A stretch of DNA of 50,647 nucleotides from Variovorax sp. KBW07 (GCF_003852515.1 NZ_QAJK01000015.1:365-51011), one strand, 5' to 3'. Shown: positions 27,301 to 33,615, numbered from the stretch's first letter. Notes: generated by a model from the sequence alone, not told the origin. Program-made: numbers and translations.

Positions 27301-29029
27301 CGACGTGTACATGGCCGACAAGGCCGAGTTGCGCAGCATCGGCTCGGTGGCGCGCGGGCCCGGCGTGGTGCCGGGCGATCGCCGCAGCGGTGCCGGCATT
27401 GCGGTGACCGCGGGCGCGGGCCGCGAAGGCGCCGACTGGGCGGCCTTTGCCGCGCGATACCTCGATCCGAAGAACCTGGCGAACGCTGCGCAGTCCTTCG
27501 CCGAGCAGCCCGGCAAGGCGCTGCGCACCTACGAGGGCGCGCTGTCGCTGTCGCAATGGCTGGCGCGCGAGTTCGGCTACAGCGGCGACGAGGCGGGCGC
27601 CCCCGCGTACCTGGCGAGCAAGCAGGCCGAGCTCGACAGTGCGCGCCAGGGAAATGGAACCGGCAACGCCGGCAGCGGCAGCGGCGCGGCCATCCGCACG
27701 CTGGAGCGCGAGTACCGCCTGGAAAGCGGCCTGCACCTGGTCAACTGGCTCACCGAACGCTTCGGCGGCGCCAACGGCCTGGGCCTGCACTTCGATGCGA
27801 AGACGATGGATGCGCGGGCCTTCTTCGACGCCTTGCCGCCACCGCAGCAACGCGCCTTCCTGCGCAACGTGTACTACGCCGAGCTGAAGGCCGGCGGTCG
27901 CGAGTACAACGACCCGAAGAGCCGCCGCAGCGGCAGCTACTTGCGCGGGCGCGAAGCCATCGCCACGCTGCTGCCGTCGCACGATGCGCAAGGCAACCCC
28001 CGCGGCTACACCGGCGACCTGACCATGTTCAGCAGCGCGTTGTACTACGAGCAGGCCAGCGCGGAGCCGACCAAGCGGGCCTTGCCGGGCAAGAACTACC
28101 TGCGCTACGACGAATGGCTGGCCATGGGCAGCGCGGGTTCCGGCCTGCCGTTCTACAGGGTGCTCGATGCCGGCATGCACACCGACTTCGGCGGCGACAT
28201 CAGCCTGCTGGTGCCGGGCGGGCGCGCGGTCGTGGGCGTGGACGGCGGCTTCACGCCGGGCGAGGGCTCGGGCCTGCTCACGCAGGGCGAGGGCGACATC
28301 AACGTCTACACGCGCGGCAGCCTGCTGTTGGGGCAGAGCCGCATCTTCACCACCTTCGGCGGCAACGTGCTGGCGTGGTCGGCGCAGGGCGACATCAACG
28401 CGGGCCGCGGCGCCAAGACCACCATCGTCTATACGCCGCAGCGGCGCGTCTACGACAACGTGGGCAATGTGGCGCTGTCGCCCAACACGCCGAACACCGG
28501 CGCCGGCATTGCCACGCTGAACCCGATCCCGGAGATTCCGCCGGGCGACGTCGACCTGATCGCGCCGCTGGGCACCATCGACGCGGGGGAGGCCGGCATC
28601 CGCGTGTCCGGCAACGTGAACCTGGCGGCACTGCGCGTGGTGAACGCCGAGAACATCCAAGTCAAGGGGCAGTCGGTGGGCATTCCGGTGGTCGGGGCGG
28701 TGAACGTGGGAGCGCTCACCAACGCGAGCGCTGCCGCATCGCAGGCCGCCTCCGCCGCGCAGGACGTGCTGCAGCGCGAACGCGCCGCGGCCCGGCAAAG
28801 CCTGCCATCCGTGTTCACGGTGCGGGTGCTGGGCTTCGGCGACGACACGGCCCCGAGGAACGGCGCCGAAGCTTCTCCGCCACCGGAGTCGGGCCGGCAG
28901 GCAGGCAGGAAGCATCCGTACGATCCGTCGTCTCCGATGCAGCTCGTGGGCCTTGGAGACAGCTTCGATCCCAAGCAACTGGCCCGCCTGACGGACGAAG
29001 AGCGCCGTCGCCTGCAACAGGCCCGGTAG
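15335..29029 (+). CDS. Giant filamentous-haemagglutinin-like TPS exoprotein (TpsA), DUF3739 type
   Basis: 4564 residues from ATG 15335, which opens an extended signal peptide (about 45 residues, ending TAQAQ); the frame stays open to 15224 but the extra part has no export signal. A long Gln/Ala-rich helical stretch (about 75-130) precedes the TPS secretion domain (about 145-420): VTIAQTGAQATLNWETFNVG, then NRNG at 227-230 in place of the usual NPNG. A beta-helix of degenerate repeats fills most of the protein. A helical insert lies at about 4030-4240 (FFDALPPPQQRAFLRNVYYA), followed by the DUF3739-type C-terminus (about 4306-4450: GDINVYTRGSLLLGQSRIFT, GDVDLIAPLGTIDAGEAGIR). It should be exported by the transporter at 767-2458 and act as a large surface or released adhesin. 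There is no C-terminal toxin domain. Confidence 0.93.
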   Translation: MNTRARSHQGQATTTHGGLFRMAPVARAVALTLVASGVVGTAQAQQRAFSPAWFNDKGAIQNMAVATGRLPNGMPASMLTSPQAQQQRAAEQLQRSIGNLNLAARGIAAQQAAQEAARRAALESGQGVPDGLAEGGLKVDTASLTAGWANANAPVQTQGGSQTQVTIAQTGAQATLNWETFNVGKNTTVKFEQQPSWAVLNRVNDPKARPSQIQGQIQADGTVLVVNRNGIVFSGSSQVNTRNLVASAVGLSDAQFKKGLYSDPQAAAFIPTLANDLATTATGFTHGAATADVTVEAGARIATHKPTSVTEGGGYVLLAGREAVNRGRIETPSGQAVLAAGDAFVIRKGMGTDANQTSSTRGNVVTPLYLADSAAGRVVNSGLVQAPTGDITLVGRQVRQEGVLEATTSVHTRGTIHLVADEKQAAATVTLAPGSVTAIRLDTDPATALDVQRESLLMDSDKTGGDGFNRRDQSLVRIASGGNVDFQGESLTLATGGQVMVDAVRRSHVASGARIDVSGAVGVNVAMEANNVQVDVQGNEQRDAPGNRDSKRLNNSKLWIDRRTLVRVPKGTQGNDSDRWYTAGGLLEVGGYLGTSGHGIGEWAAQGGTVQFGGGELVTQGGSNINLSGGTIDVQTGNIRQSYLKGRDGRLYETSRAPGDLLYDGVYKGFESAHKRWGDSAIDFFYNPLIAPQQRLESGYTVGRDAGRLVVSTRAAVLEGELTTTAFQGPRQQRARDAGIDGYLQAQTAVAKQGQLVIGALTPYYDKALQNLRNSPDAVAEKVEIGTHARHQADDLALAQPLPEAATKSLLLDAGWLSSLGLGELRVYAAGGIQVDGAVSISHGGTLALHATEVKVNADLTARGGSILLGNMIERHTTSAQPWLELPIEKMPPGGYVNRTLVADGVTLDARGLWTNLKLDRSDIAGLPYVDGGSVSVRSTGSVALGKGSLVDVSSGAALMEDGSLRGGKGGNVTLGASQNLGTGALALDGELRGYGVRGGGKLSVEHGTTIRIGGVLTDADKVLQGGLASTQPLRLANDYLIGAGALIPMDFSVTSDRLAPGQVVRQDAQPRLSDQNPVVTAAPWVSTSTVQLASGKLIGANQLVPAGSTLIVISNIPAGYVLPADVFPKGLPTFELTTVYKAGTAAKFPTTVPAGTRIAAGTVWPDTVAVAPFLALDPGLFQRGFSRYAVSSPDGISVVDGTQLQVAMPVLRFDPATGRMLATGGDTSQALRTWLPPLQQENAVRRTLTMRDGADLSLKAGTLEAEGALTIGAGARIQVDPGRTIALEGNAQTTIDGLLQAAGGRISVLRGAYIDGGLPVDVTNGRSDSRSIWIGEHAELDVSGRAFTATDSLGHAYGKVSAGGTIEIGVPFDLDTRKWAQADTFVVVRPGARLDASGATATLYQPGAGPVEAPSQGGVISLTSSRGLFLDGQMRAASGGAGAAGGTLALTLETPNYGPVDRFTYLAPNVTDAVRKTRELVVAQTQGDSALGAGLQAGAADPALVYGRARVGVDRIHAGGFDNLALGVNGVLSFDGPVTLRMGQSLRLTASSLGLGENAPIDSRIVLAAPYVRLGGSANRQGDNTLMPNPVTGVRNSGQGGGELGIPKVAAGSSLQLDADHIDIAGDLSVGTRGLIYLTGGKRTPVERFAFDEMRLASRGDIRFHDSGTLYVPGNLTLAAAQIYPASNDAGTVVVGSYSFLDPQYGLKQVAFDTNRTLTIERTGDALPDMPQSAFGRLKLLAAKVVQAGVLRAPLGSITLGSATGSGYTGLVELMPGSVTSVSAAGLRMPYGGTSDGLNYVFNGKDVVYQGVGWDPSINFVGHAVEVHAGAVLDLSGGGELTGTAFLPGRGGSVDARMNPLMQRGADGRGFVLPGLATNPVYAIVPGMPAAYAPVNGEKGASNAAVGRQITIGAGVPGLPAGTYTLLPSTYALMPGAFRVELNGLAPSVGAMGTANAMRNGSWAASGQLGTAGTAFRDAMPTQVILTPADTLRTYSQYNEMGYSAFAQAQALREGVPRAVLERDAKSMRLDLLVPTQTGSLGRPQQLRFAGTVLAAPAEDGRGSTVSVGGGSAFEILPDGASRTPGFTGVSINAPELNAIGAARLVIGGQLTASYLDSKGSLQQANMVNATAQSGSIVLRAGSELRAAEVFLVTTSRAGGITVEQGASINTLGRGKAAYDSTDGFVFAPGPNSLVAVSNGWLDMLAPTVPTEGDGKGAGAIRIGACMLTPCAGVTRLYSEGTITAATDNTFNLGEAVRYGTRNLVLAVGGVNVGSEQSLADATTRGVLPPGLTLNQGVLDRLLRGDTEAGAPALENLVLTVRDSLNFYDTATLSTIDPATGRSSVERLVLGTPAIYGHGGADALARIQTDTLVWNGAATPAGSVVAGGAGTGSGRLAIDARRIEFGFGPGARVDSVHTFDRMALGFADVSLNASERITANRSGSLSVYQSRGAWDDTLNDFSYSGGTLHLRTPLLTGRAGSVNKLVAGGDIEAVAFPGARAGAPDNAALADALGAELSLDSRKGNLRLDTSVLLPSGKLSLAAQGDLLLGAGAQIDMAGRRIDFFDSAKHSWGGDVLLESRAGNVVQAAGSAIDVSAVENRAGKIVAMALGDTAGTVSLAGALRGAGSGHYDAGGTDVPYAAGRADIRAQHIDDFTGLNQRLNDGGVVGGRSFQLKQGDLRVGNELRAREINVSVDNGQLTVAGTINASGEQVGSIRLAAKNGVTLAGNAVLDAHGSVLRVDSYGQAIDAPNRAVIEIDAGSGRLRIEPGVRMDLRAGSAGRAFGTVALNAPRLGGATGNDVGIDAAGGIAIDGARSIMLNAFWRYDDAPVGTDVGVDGRSYQSVTQAYLDAKHADSTAFMANALANGNLMNTRLQGLRAYSDAFHLRPGIEIASRTADGDLHLDGDIDLSRYRYQGINPHTPRTGVAGSGEAGALVLRAKGRLDVFGSLSDGFDGARLPVTPDDKGWVLPSGRIPQGGDVVLPQGGRVTLDTGTFFQSGRVLNFDLPMQPMSLARGTLLPVTATLSQPLALAKGAVLGGPVLDAAGNVLYAAGTVLPSDVTLPAGTRLGAGFRLNSVANVAAMNWPRGVALPFPEGEVNDQAYPGAPVNGVQLARPLALAKGAVIPSETRVRLPGGIDLVDLRERDADGNQGRTWALAPLLAQGSQSWDLRLVGGADLSAADTRLTQPHAKAGIRLADTHYGSNFNKVEIPGTATPGEFVWAIDADVALWEEQGLGFDIRPGQPLTLEQAWEIVGWGGLELNTWGIGPLIVQTAPPKPPETRLEEKSLREPIFSVLRTGTGDLDLLSGADILMTSPYGVYTAGTPSASLAAPGKADPYNLPRSRQPDGSTLGSLGGTLAPFVDGSGQSLYQAWYPERGGNLLLRAEGDVMGDQIGTRNGWVRADPLGMRGAMTSTASVGQWLWRQGGGTAAQDVPTAWWINYGTYVASSTNTSDGAPYLMGFTGFGTLGGGNVVFEAGRDAGMLNLRSDWNAVYVSRSQGLNLAVGSTGRVTSTGELVLTGGGDLDIRIGGGLNPVAETRSFAPNGNRQFAADLRRTEQLLGLNGSFTNLRGALRVDAGSVGGIELRYDRADPAESRALRVDVSSSGIAGGGPVLVLGDSGLRMETRGDLVIGTVTDAGRVPQFNSGVPFTSNGTHFAGGGFGWFSLWTPSTAVDLFSAGGNLTPGMAWTDNRAMSDHVASGDRFIYPSVLRAAAANGSLYYGNAATGSFNKAGLADKSSTGILLAPAPAGAQFARKGTPQLELLAGDSIYASGYAVTLSGVDPAMLPTPFNPGFVGMGEAVWYGPLRITNVHPDAIAPSVLVSGESPANLTSQSYPLFSFVSPTASGYSVTGQAPLRFYAVQGDIVGLRTGSLITRSNGFGPMDTWYEGSGPVAIRAGRDIVNAGTPLGGAESVPNDALGWTSIMSRADGNAPYKPAPSQATGLATGNLIVHNNIDDVSVVEAGRDIRYSSFYVAGPGQLELTAGRDVYMADKAELRSIGSVARGPGVVPGDRRSGAGIAVTAGAGREGADWAAFAARYLDPKNLANAAQSFAEQPGKALRTYEGALSLSQWLAREFGYSGDEAGAPAYLASKQAELDSARQGNGTGNAGSGSGAAIRTLEREYRLESGLHLVNWLTERFGGANGLGLHFDAKTMDARAFFDALPPPQQRAFLRNVYYAELKAGGREYNDPKSRRSGSYLRGREAIATLLPSHDAQGNPRGYTGDLTMFSSALYYEQASAEPTKRALPGKNYLRYDEWLAMGSAGSGLPFYRVLDAGMHTDFGGDISLLVPGGRAVVGVDGGFTPGEGSGLLTQGEGDINVYTRGSLLLGQSRIFTTFGGNVLAWSAQGDINAGRGAKTTIVYTPQRRVYDNVGNVALSPNTPNTGAGIATLNPIPEIPPGDVDLIAPLGTIDAGEAGIRVSGNVNLAALRVVNAENIQVKGQSVGIPVVGAVNVGALTNASAAASQAASAAQDVLQRERAAARQSLPSVFTVRVLGFGDDTAPRNGAEASPPPESGRQAGRKHPYDPSSPMQLVGLGDSFDPKQLARLTDEERRRLQQAR

Positions 29030-29038
29030 GACAACGGC

Positions 29039-29677
29039 ATGGTTTCCCTCGCGCTGGGTTCGCCTGGTTCGCCTGCTTCGCCCGGCCAGGCGCCGCATGG
29101 CTTTGCGTTGCAGGATTTTCTTGTCGCGAACTACGAGCGTTTGCGCCAACGCCTGTTGCACCGCATCGGCTGCGCGCACCTGGCCAGCGATTGCCTGCAT
29201 GACACCTGGCTGCGCCTGGGCGAGATGGACGTTGGCGAGCCGGTGCACAGCCCCGAGCGCTACATCTATCGCGTGGCATGCAACGTGGCCATCGACTACC
29301 TGCGCACCGATCGGCCGTGGCAGTACAGCGGCGACGCCGAGGCCCTGCTCGAGCAGCTCGAAGACCATTCGCCCGGCCCGGAGACGATTGCGCAAGCCCG
29401 CTCGGAATTGCATGCGGTCGATCGCGCGATCGAGCGCATGCCGCGGCGCCACCGTGCCGTGCTCATTTCCTTGCGCGTCGACGAGATGACGCGCGATGAG
29501 GTCGCAACGCGCTATGGCCTGTCGCTGCGAGGCGTGGACACCGCGCTGCGCCAAGCCCTGGACCACTGTGCGAAGGGCTCTGGGCAGCAGGTGTTCGCAG
29601 GCATCAGCGCCGGGAGGCGCCAGCTTCGGGGGGGCGAGGTCTGCGCTCTAGGCGTTGCGGCTTTCGGGGCTCCCTGA
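29039..29677 (+). CDS. Second ECF sigma factor, paralogue of the one at 13560
   Basis: 212 residues, ATG 9 bases after the exoprotein stop with AGGA overlapping that stop, so translation is probably coupled. Region 2 (about 24-95: ALQDFLVANYERLRQRLL, CLHDTWLRLGEM, SPERYIYRVACNVAIDYLR) and region 4 (about 125-180: MPRRHRAVLISLRVDEMTRD, YGLSLRGVDTALRQALDH) are intact. Shared words with the first sigma factor (DTWLRL, PGP..ARS.L, SLR.V) show common descent. A tail of about 35 residues after region 4 is unlike the family and may be a lost stop. No anti-sigma gene follows, so it may share FecR with the first factor or act without one. Confidence 0.85.
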   Translation: MVSLALGSPGSPASPGQAPHGFALQDFLVANYERLRQRLLHRIGCAHLASDCLHDTWLRLGEMDVGEPVHSPERYIYRVACNVAIDYLRTDRPWQYSGDAEALLEQLEDHSPGPETIAQARSELHAVDRAIERMPRRHRAVLISLRVDEMTRDEVATRYGLSLRGVDTALRQALDHCAKGSGQQVFAGISAGRRQLRGGEVCALGVAAFGAP

Positions 29678-29753
29678 AAACCCCGCCGCCCTGGGGCGTG
29701 CCACCGATGCGGCATACTCCCCACCCCCTCAAACTCGCCAGAGAACCCGCTGA

Positions 29754-30683
29754 ATGGACAAGGAAGTCGACCCCCACGTACTCGCTGTGATCGATGAGAT
29801 GCGACTGTCAGGACCACGGCTCACGCCGGTCGAAATCGTCGCCAAGATGGGGGTGTTCGATGCGCGGGACAAGCCTTTCGACCATGCCTGGCTGGCCACG
29901 GGCGACAACGTCATCGCCACCATCTGGGCCGAGCACGTGAACGTCGGCAGCGGCGGTCGCTGGTTCTACCTGGAGTCGATGGACGTGCAGCACCGCGCCG
30001 GTGGCGGCACGCGCGCCCCCAACCAGGTGCAGCGCGCCAAGGACCGCCTGGCACTGCTCAAGCGCACCTTCGACGCGGGCCAGGGTTTCCGCACCGTGCT
30101 GCAGACCAACCGCGTGGCCATCGCCGAGCTGGAAAGCAACAAGAGCGCGAAGGTGTCGACGCGGGTGCGCGACGATGCCGAATGGCACGTCGCCAGCTGG
30201 GAACCCGATCAACTGCTCGCGGTGCTGGTTCGCGGACCGCGCGGCTGGGAGCCGTCGGAAGAAGAAATCAAGGCCGCCAGGGCCCGTACCAGCGTTGCGA
30301 AGGCAGACGAGCCGGAGGCGGCCGAGCCCGTGGTCGTTGTCGCGGATGCTTCGCCCGAAGAAGCGCAGGCCGCCGCGACGGACTACGTCATGCGTCACTT
30401 CAAGGGCTACGGCTACAAGGCCGAGGACGTGAGCGGCCAGAAGCTGGGCTACGACATCGAGGTGTCGAACGCGAAGGGCGCGACGCTGCTCAGGGTCGTG
30501 GTGAAGGGCACCGCCACCGGGGTGCCCACCTTCAAGCTCACGAGCGAAGAAAACGCGTGCTCGGTGCGCGAGCCGCTGTGGCGCCTCCTGGTGGTCTCCG
30601 AGGCCACCAGCCCCGCGGCGCAACACAAGATCTTCAAGCCCTCCGAGGTGTCGCAGGCGCCGGGGTTCGAGCCGTCGGCGTAA
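29754..30683 (+). CDS. DUF3883-like protein
   Basis: 309 residues, no signal peptide, cytoplasmic. Residues about 1-75 are a compact region (LTPVEIVAKMGVFDARDKPF, VGSGGRWFYLES), 85-190 are helical and charged, and about 205-300 resemble the DUF3883 nuclease-like fold (YVMRHFKGYGYKAEDVSG, KLGYDIEVSN, LLRVVVKGTATGVPTFKLTS). In that fold the core has Asp in GYD and normally an acidic residue two before the Lys in VKG; here the position is Val, so catalysis may be lost. DUF3883 is found in restriction and anti-phage genes as well as other contexts; no partner genes are here. A role cannot be assigned. Confidence 0.6.
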   Translation: MDKEVDPHVLAVIDEMRLSGPRLTPVEIVAKMGVFDARDKPFDHAWLATGDNVIATIWAEHVNVGSGGRWFYLESMDVQHRAGGGTRAPNQVQRAKDRLALLKRTFDAGQGFRTVLQTNRVAIAELESNKSAKVSTRVRDDAEWHVASWEPDQLLAVLVRGPRGWEPSEEEIKAARARTSVAKADEPEAAEPVVVVADASPEEAQAAATDYVMRHFKGYGYKAEDVSGQKLGYDIEVSNAKGATLLRVVVKGTATGVPTFKLTSEENACSVREPLWRLLVVSEATSPAAQHKIFKPSEVSQAPGFEPSA

Positions 30684-30743
30684 CGCCGTAGCGCTGTTAG
30701 CTGTAGCGCGGCAGTGGCAGCCGCCCGTGAGGCGGCGCTACCG

Positions 30744-31580
30744 CTACTGCTCGCTGCTTTCGATGAACGCCAGCAGGTCGGCGTTGAACTGGTCCGCATG
30801 CGTGCTGCCCAGCCCGTGCGGCGCACCGGGGTACACCTTCAGCGTCGCGCCTTTCACCAGCTTGGCTGACAGCATGGCCGAGGCGCCGATCGGCACGATC
30901 TGGTCGTCGTCGCCATGCACGATCAGCGTGGGCACGTCGAACTTCTTCAGGTCTTCGCTGAAGTCCGTTTCCGAAAACTGCCTGATGCAATCGAACAGTC
31001 CCTTGTGGCCGCCCGCCATGCCCTGCAGCCAGAACGAATCGCGCAGGCCCTGCGAGACCTTCGCGCCTTCGCGGTTGGCGCCGTAGAAAGGCGTGGTCAG
31101 GTCCTTGAAGAACTGCGAGCGGTCGGCCGCAACGCCGGCACGAATGCCGTCGAACACGTCGATCGGCAGGCCGCCGGGGTTGGCTTCGGTCTTGAGCATC
31201 AGCGGCGGCACGGCACCCAGCAGCACGGCCTTGCTCACACGCTTGGTGCCGTGGCGGCCGATGTAGCGCGCCACCTCGCCACCGCCGGTCGAGTGGCCGA
31301 CCATGACCACGTTTTCCAAATGCAGCGAGGCCATCAGCGCGGCCAGGTCGTCGGCATAGGTGTCCATGTCGTTGCCGTGCCATGGCTGGCTGGAGCGGCC
31401 GTGGCCGCGGCGGTCGTGCGCGATCACGCGGAAACCGCGCTCGCCCAGGAACACCATCTGCGCGTCCCATGCATCGGCCGTGAGCGGCCAGCCATGCGAG
31501 AAGGTGACGGGGCGCCCGCTCTTGTCGCCCCAGTCCTTGTAGTAGATCTCTGTACCGTCCTTCGTCGTGAAAGTGCTCAT
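30744..31580 (-). CDS. Alpha/beta hydrolase, non-haem chloroperoxidase/arylesterase type
   Basis: 278 residues, the usual length. The order is typical: [19 protein letters not shown] (oxyanion HGW), [20 protein letters not shown], the nucleophile elbow [13 protein letters not shown] (Ser97), [10 protein letters not shown] with the catalytic Asp, and [11 protein letters not shown] with the His. Proteins of this type hydrolyse esters and can perform perhydrolysis; the natural substrate is unknown. The start ATG 31578-31580 follows GGAAAG. Single-gene unit. A G-quadruplex motif lies in the + strand just upstream. Confidence 0.92.
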   Translation of the reverse strand: MSTFTTKDGTEIYYKDWGDKSGRPVTFSHGWPLTADAWDAQMVFLGERGFRVIAHDRRGHGRSSQPWHGNDMDTYADDLAALMASLHLENVVMVGHSTGGGEVARYIGRHGTKRVSKAVLLGAVPPLMLKTEANPGGLPIDVFDGIRAGVAADRSQFFKDLTTPFYGANREGAKVSQGLRDSFWLQGMAGGHKGLFDCIRQFSETDFSEDLKKFDVPTLIVHGDDDQIVPIGASAMLSAKLVKGATLKVYPGAPHGLGSTHADQFNADLLAFIESSEQ

Positions 31581-31594
31581 GGTGTCTTTCCGTT

Positions 31595-31613
31595 GGGTTG
31601 GGGTGGGTTGGGG
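31595..31613 (+). other. G-quadruplex motif
   Basis: GGGTTGGGGTGGGTTGGGG: four G-runs with loops of 2, 1 and 2 bases, 15-33 bases upstream of the hydrolase start. The G-rich strand is the template strand for that gene, so it would act at the DNA level, not in the mRNA. Confidence 0.5.
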
Positions 31614-31826
31614 TGACTGGGAGCGTGATGCTCCGCGGCACGTTACTGCGGGGCACGGGGCTTGGCAATCGGCGCGGAGCTTGCGCGCGCATCGCTAACA
31701 TCCGGTAGCAAGAGCCACTTCGGGTCACGCCTGCGATGCACCTGCACACGACCACTCGCGCGATGGATGACTTCTGCGAACCTTCGTTTTCTGCGGAGAC
31801 GTGGGGGCGACCATGAAGGCTTCGTG

Positions 31827-33131
31827 ATGGCGCACCCTTTCATCGACCTGCTGCGCGAACGCAAGACCGCCTGCCTCTGGGCCGGCCTAGCTTTCTCGGG
31901 CCTCGGCAGCGAGCTGAACCGTATCGCGGTGCTGTGGCTCGCCATCGGCCTCGCAGGCCCGAGCGCAAGCCTGTTGCCGATGGCGCAAAGCGCCGTGGTG
32001 CTGGCCGTGAGCCTGGGCGCGGGCCTGTTCGCCGACAGGTTCTCGCCACGCGCCACGATGATCGGCACCGACCTCGTGTCGGCGGTCGTCGCCATCTTTC
32101 CCGTGCTGCTTGCCGTCACGTACGGACTCACTCTCTGGAGCCTCGTGGTGTGCGCCATGGGCCTGGCCGCGCTGAGCGCGCTGTTCCAGCCGGCACTGCT
32201 GTCGAGCATTCCGCAGGTTGCGCAGACGCGGGACCGCATCCGGGGCGTGAACGCGCTCTTCGACGCCACCACGCGGCTGGCGCGGCTGACGGGTCCCTTC
32301 GCTGCGGGGCTGCTGGTCCCCGTGCTGCCGGTGCTTCATTTCCTGACGGTGAATGCGGTGAGCTTTCTCGTGTCGGCATGGGCCATCGCCGCGATGGGGC
32401 GGATGGGACGAATAGGCCATCGGCCGCCATCACCCGCCGAGGCGGCCGAGCCGACTTCGGTGTCCACGCGGCTGATGCGTGGCTTCACGCTCATGTCGGC
32501 GCATTCGGATGTGCGCCTTCTGCTGGTGGTCAACACCGCCGTGCTGGCCGCGTGGACTGTCGGCGTCAGCCTCGGCCTGCCATTTCTCGTGGCGCAGACG
32601 GGGCTGTCGGGCTTCGGCCTGACGGGGCTTGGTGCGGTGGCAGCCCTTGTCGCGGCCTATGGCGCGGGCGATTTTTTGTCGAACTTCTGGGTGGCCAGCC
32701 GCCGGCCGTCGCGGCTGGGCCGCTTCATGTTCAATGGCTATGTGCTGCTGGGCGGAGCGCTTGCGCTGGTGCCGCTTCCGTTCTGGTGGTTGCCGCAAGT
32801 CGCCTGGTTGCCGGCCATGATGGTGGCCGCATTCGCGTCGGGCCTGGGCGGGCCGATGTTCTTCATTCCGATGATGACGTTCCTGCAGACGCGCCTCGAA
32901 GGCACCGACCTCGTGAGCGTCATCCGCTTGCGCCTGGCCCTGACCGCCGCGGGAATGATGGCGGGCGCGGGGCTGGGCACGTTGCTGTTCGACGTGCTGG
33001 GTGCCGCCATGGCCGTGGTGCTGTCGGGCCTTGCGATCGCGTTGATCGGTGCGTGGGGAAGCCTGCGGCGCCCGGACCTCGGGCGTGTCGGCGCGGAAAC
33101 CACGGACCCGGCCGACCGGCTTGCCGCGTAG
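31827..33131 (+). CDS. MFS transporter
   Basis: 434 residues from ATG 31827 (MAHPFIDLLRERKTACLWAG); the frame is open upstream to 31662 but that part is Arg-rich without membrane segments. About 11-12 hydrophobic segments, starting with LWAGLAFSGLGSELNRIAVL, and the loop LFADRFSPRATMIGTD equals the MFS A-motif region. A central loop (about 190-220) splits the two halves. The layout is that of the MFS_3/enterobactin-exporter-like drug or metabolite efflux group; substrate unknown. The 245-base gap before it holds the G-quadruplex motif and no gene. Confidence 0.88.
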   Translation: MAHPFIDLLRERKTACLWAGLAFSGLGSELNRIAVLWLAIGLAGPSASLLPMAQSAVVLAVSLGAGLFADRFSPRATMIGTDLVSAVVAIFPVLLAVTYGLTLWSLVVCAMGLAALSALFQPALLSSIPQVAQTRDRIRGVNALFDATTRLARLTGPFAAGLLVPVLPVLHFLTVNAVSFLVSAWAIAAMGRMGRIGHRPPSPAEAAEPTSVSTRLMRGFTLMSAHSDVRLLLVVNTAVLAAWTVGVSLGLPFLVAQTGLSGFGLTGLGAVAALVAAYGAGDFLSNFWVASRRPSRLGRFMFNGYVLLGGALALVPLPFWWLPQVAWLPAMMVAAFASGLGGPMFFIPMMTFLQTRLEGTDLVSVIRLRLALTAAGMMAGAGLGTLLFDVLGAAMAVVLSGLAIALIGAWGSLRRPDLGRVGAETTDPADRLAA

Positions 33132-33204
33132 CGCGCATCGCAACGAGAATTCAACAGCACACCGTTCAACACACACCGCAACAACAAACAAGGAAACAGC
33201 CGAC

Positions 33205-33591
33205 ATGAAGACAGCCTACCTCTCTTTGATCTTCGCCCTGGCAACAGGCTCGGCGTCGGTGTTCGCCCAGCCCGCGGCCGGCCCCTGCGAGGTGAAGCGC
33301 CAGGAGATCAGCAACGATCTCGCCATCGCCCGCGAAAAGGGCCAGGCGCAACGCGTGCGCGGACTGGAACGCGCGCTGGCGGAGAACAAGCGCAACTGCA
33401 GCGAAGAAAAGCTTTCGGCCGCTCACGCGAAGCGCGTGCAGGCTGAAGAAAAGAAAGTGGCGCAGCGCCAGCGCGACCTCGACGCGGCGCAGCGCAATGG
33501 CGATACGAAGAAGATCGAACGCCGCCAGGCCAAGCTCGATGAAGCGAAGGCCGAACTCGAGCGCGCCAAGGCGCAGCCACTGGTGCACTGA
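33205..33591 (+). CDS. DUF1090 (YqjC-like) periplasmic protein
   Basis: 128 residues from ATG 33205 with AAGGAAA upstream. A signal peptide (ending SVFAQ) is followed by the DUF1090 pattern: one Cys near each end of an antiparallel helical pair (PCEVKRQEISNDLAIAREKG, LERALAENKRNCSEEK), then a Lys/Glu/Arg-rich coiled coil (about 75-120). In enterobacteria YqjC is a small periplasmic protein of uncertain role. The earlier in-frame start at 33049 lies within the MFS gene and is rejected. Confidence 0.88.
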   Translation: MKTAYLSLIFALATGSASVFAQPAAGPCEVKRQEISNDLAIAREKGQAQRVRGLERALAENKRNCSEEKLSAAHAKRVQAEEKKVAQRQRDLDAAQRNGDTKKIERRQAKLDEAKAELERAKAQPLVH

Positions 33592-33615
33592 CGGCCAAAC
33601 TGCAAGGCCACGTCA
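33589..33615. terminator. Inverted repeat between convergent genes
   Basis: TGACGGCC at 33589-33596 pairs with GGCCACGTCA at 33606-33615 with a two-base bulge. It covers both facing stop codons. It may end transcripts in both directions, though no T-run is present. Confidence 0.35.

Noticed and set aside
21791-29566. A 2591-codon open frame on the - strand
   Set aside because: Same reason: shadow of the exoprotein gene and the second sigma gene, with no signal peptide or motif.
29660-29700. Possible terminator after the second sigma gene
   Set aside because: Only a 5-bp CGGGG/CCCCG stem with an 11-base loop and no T-run.
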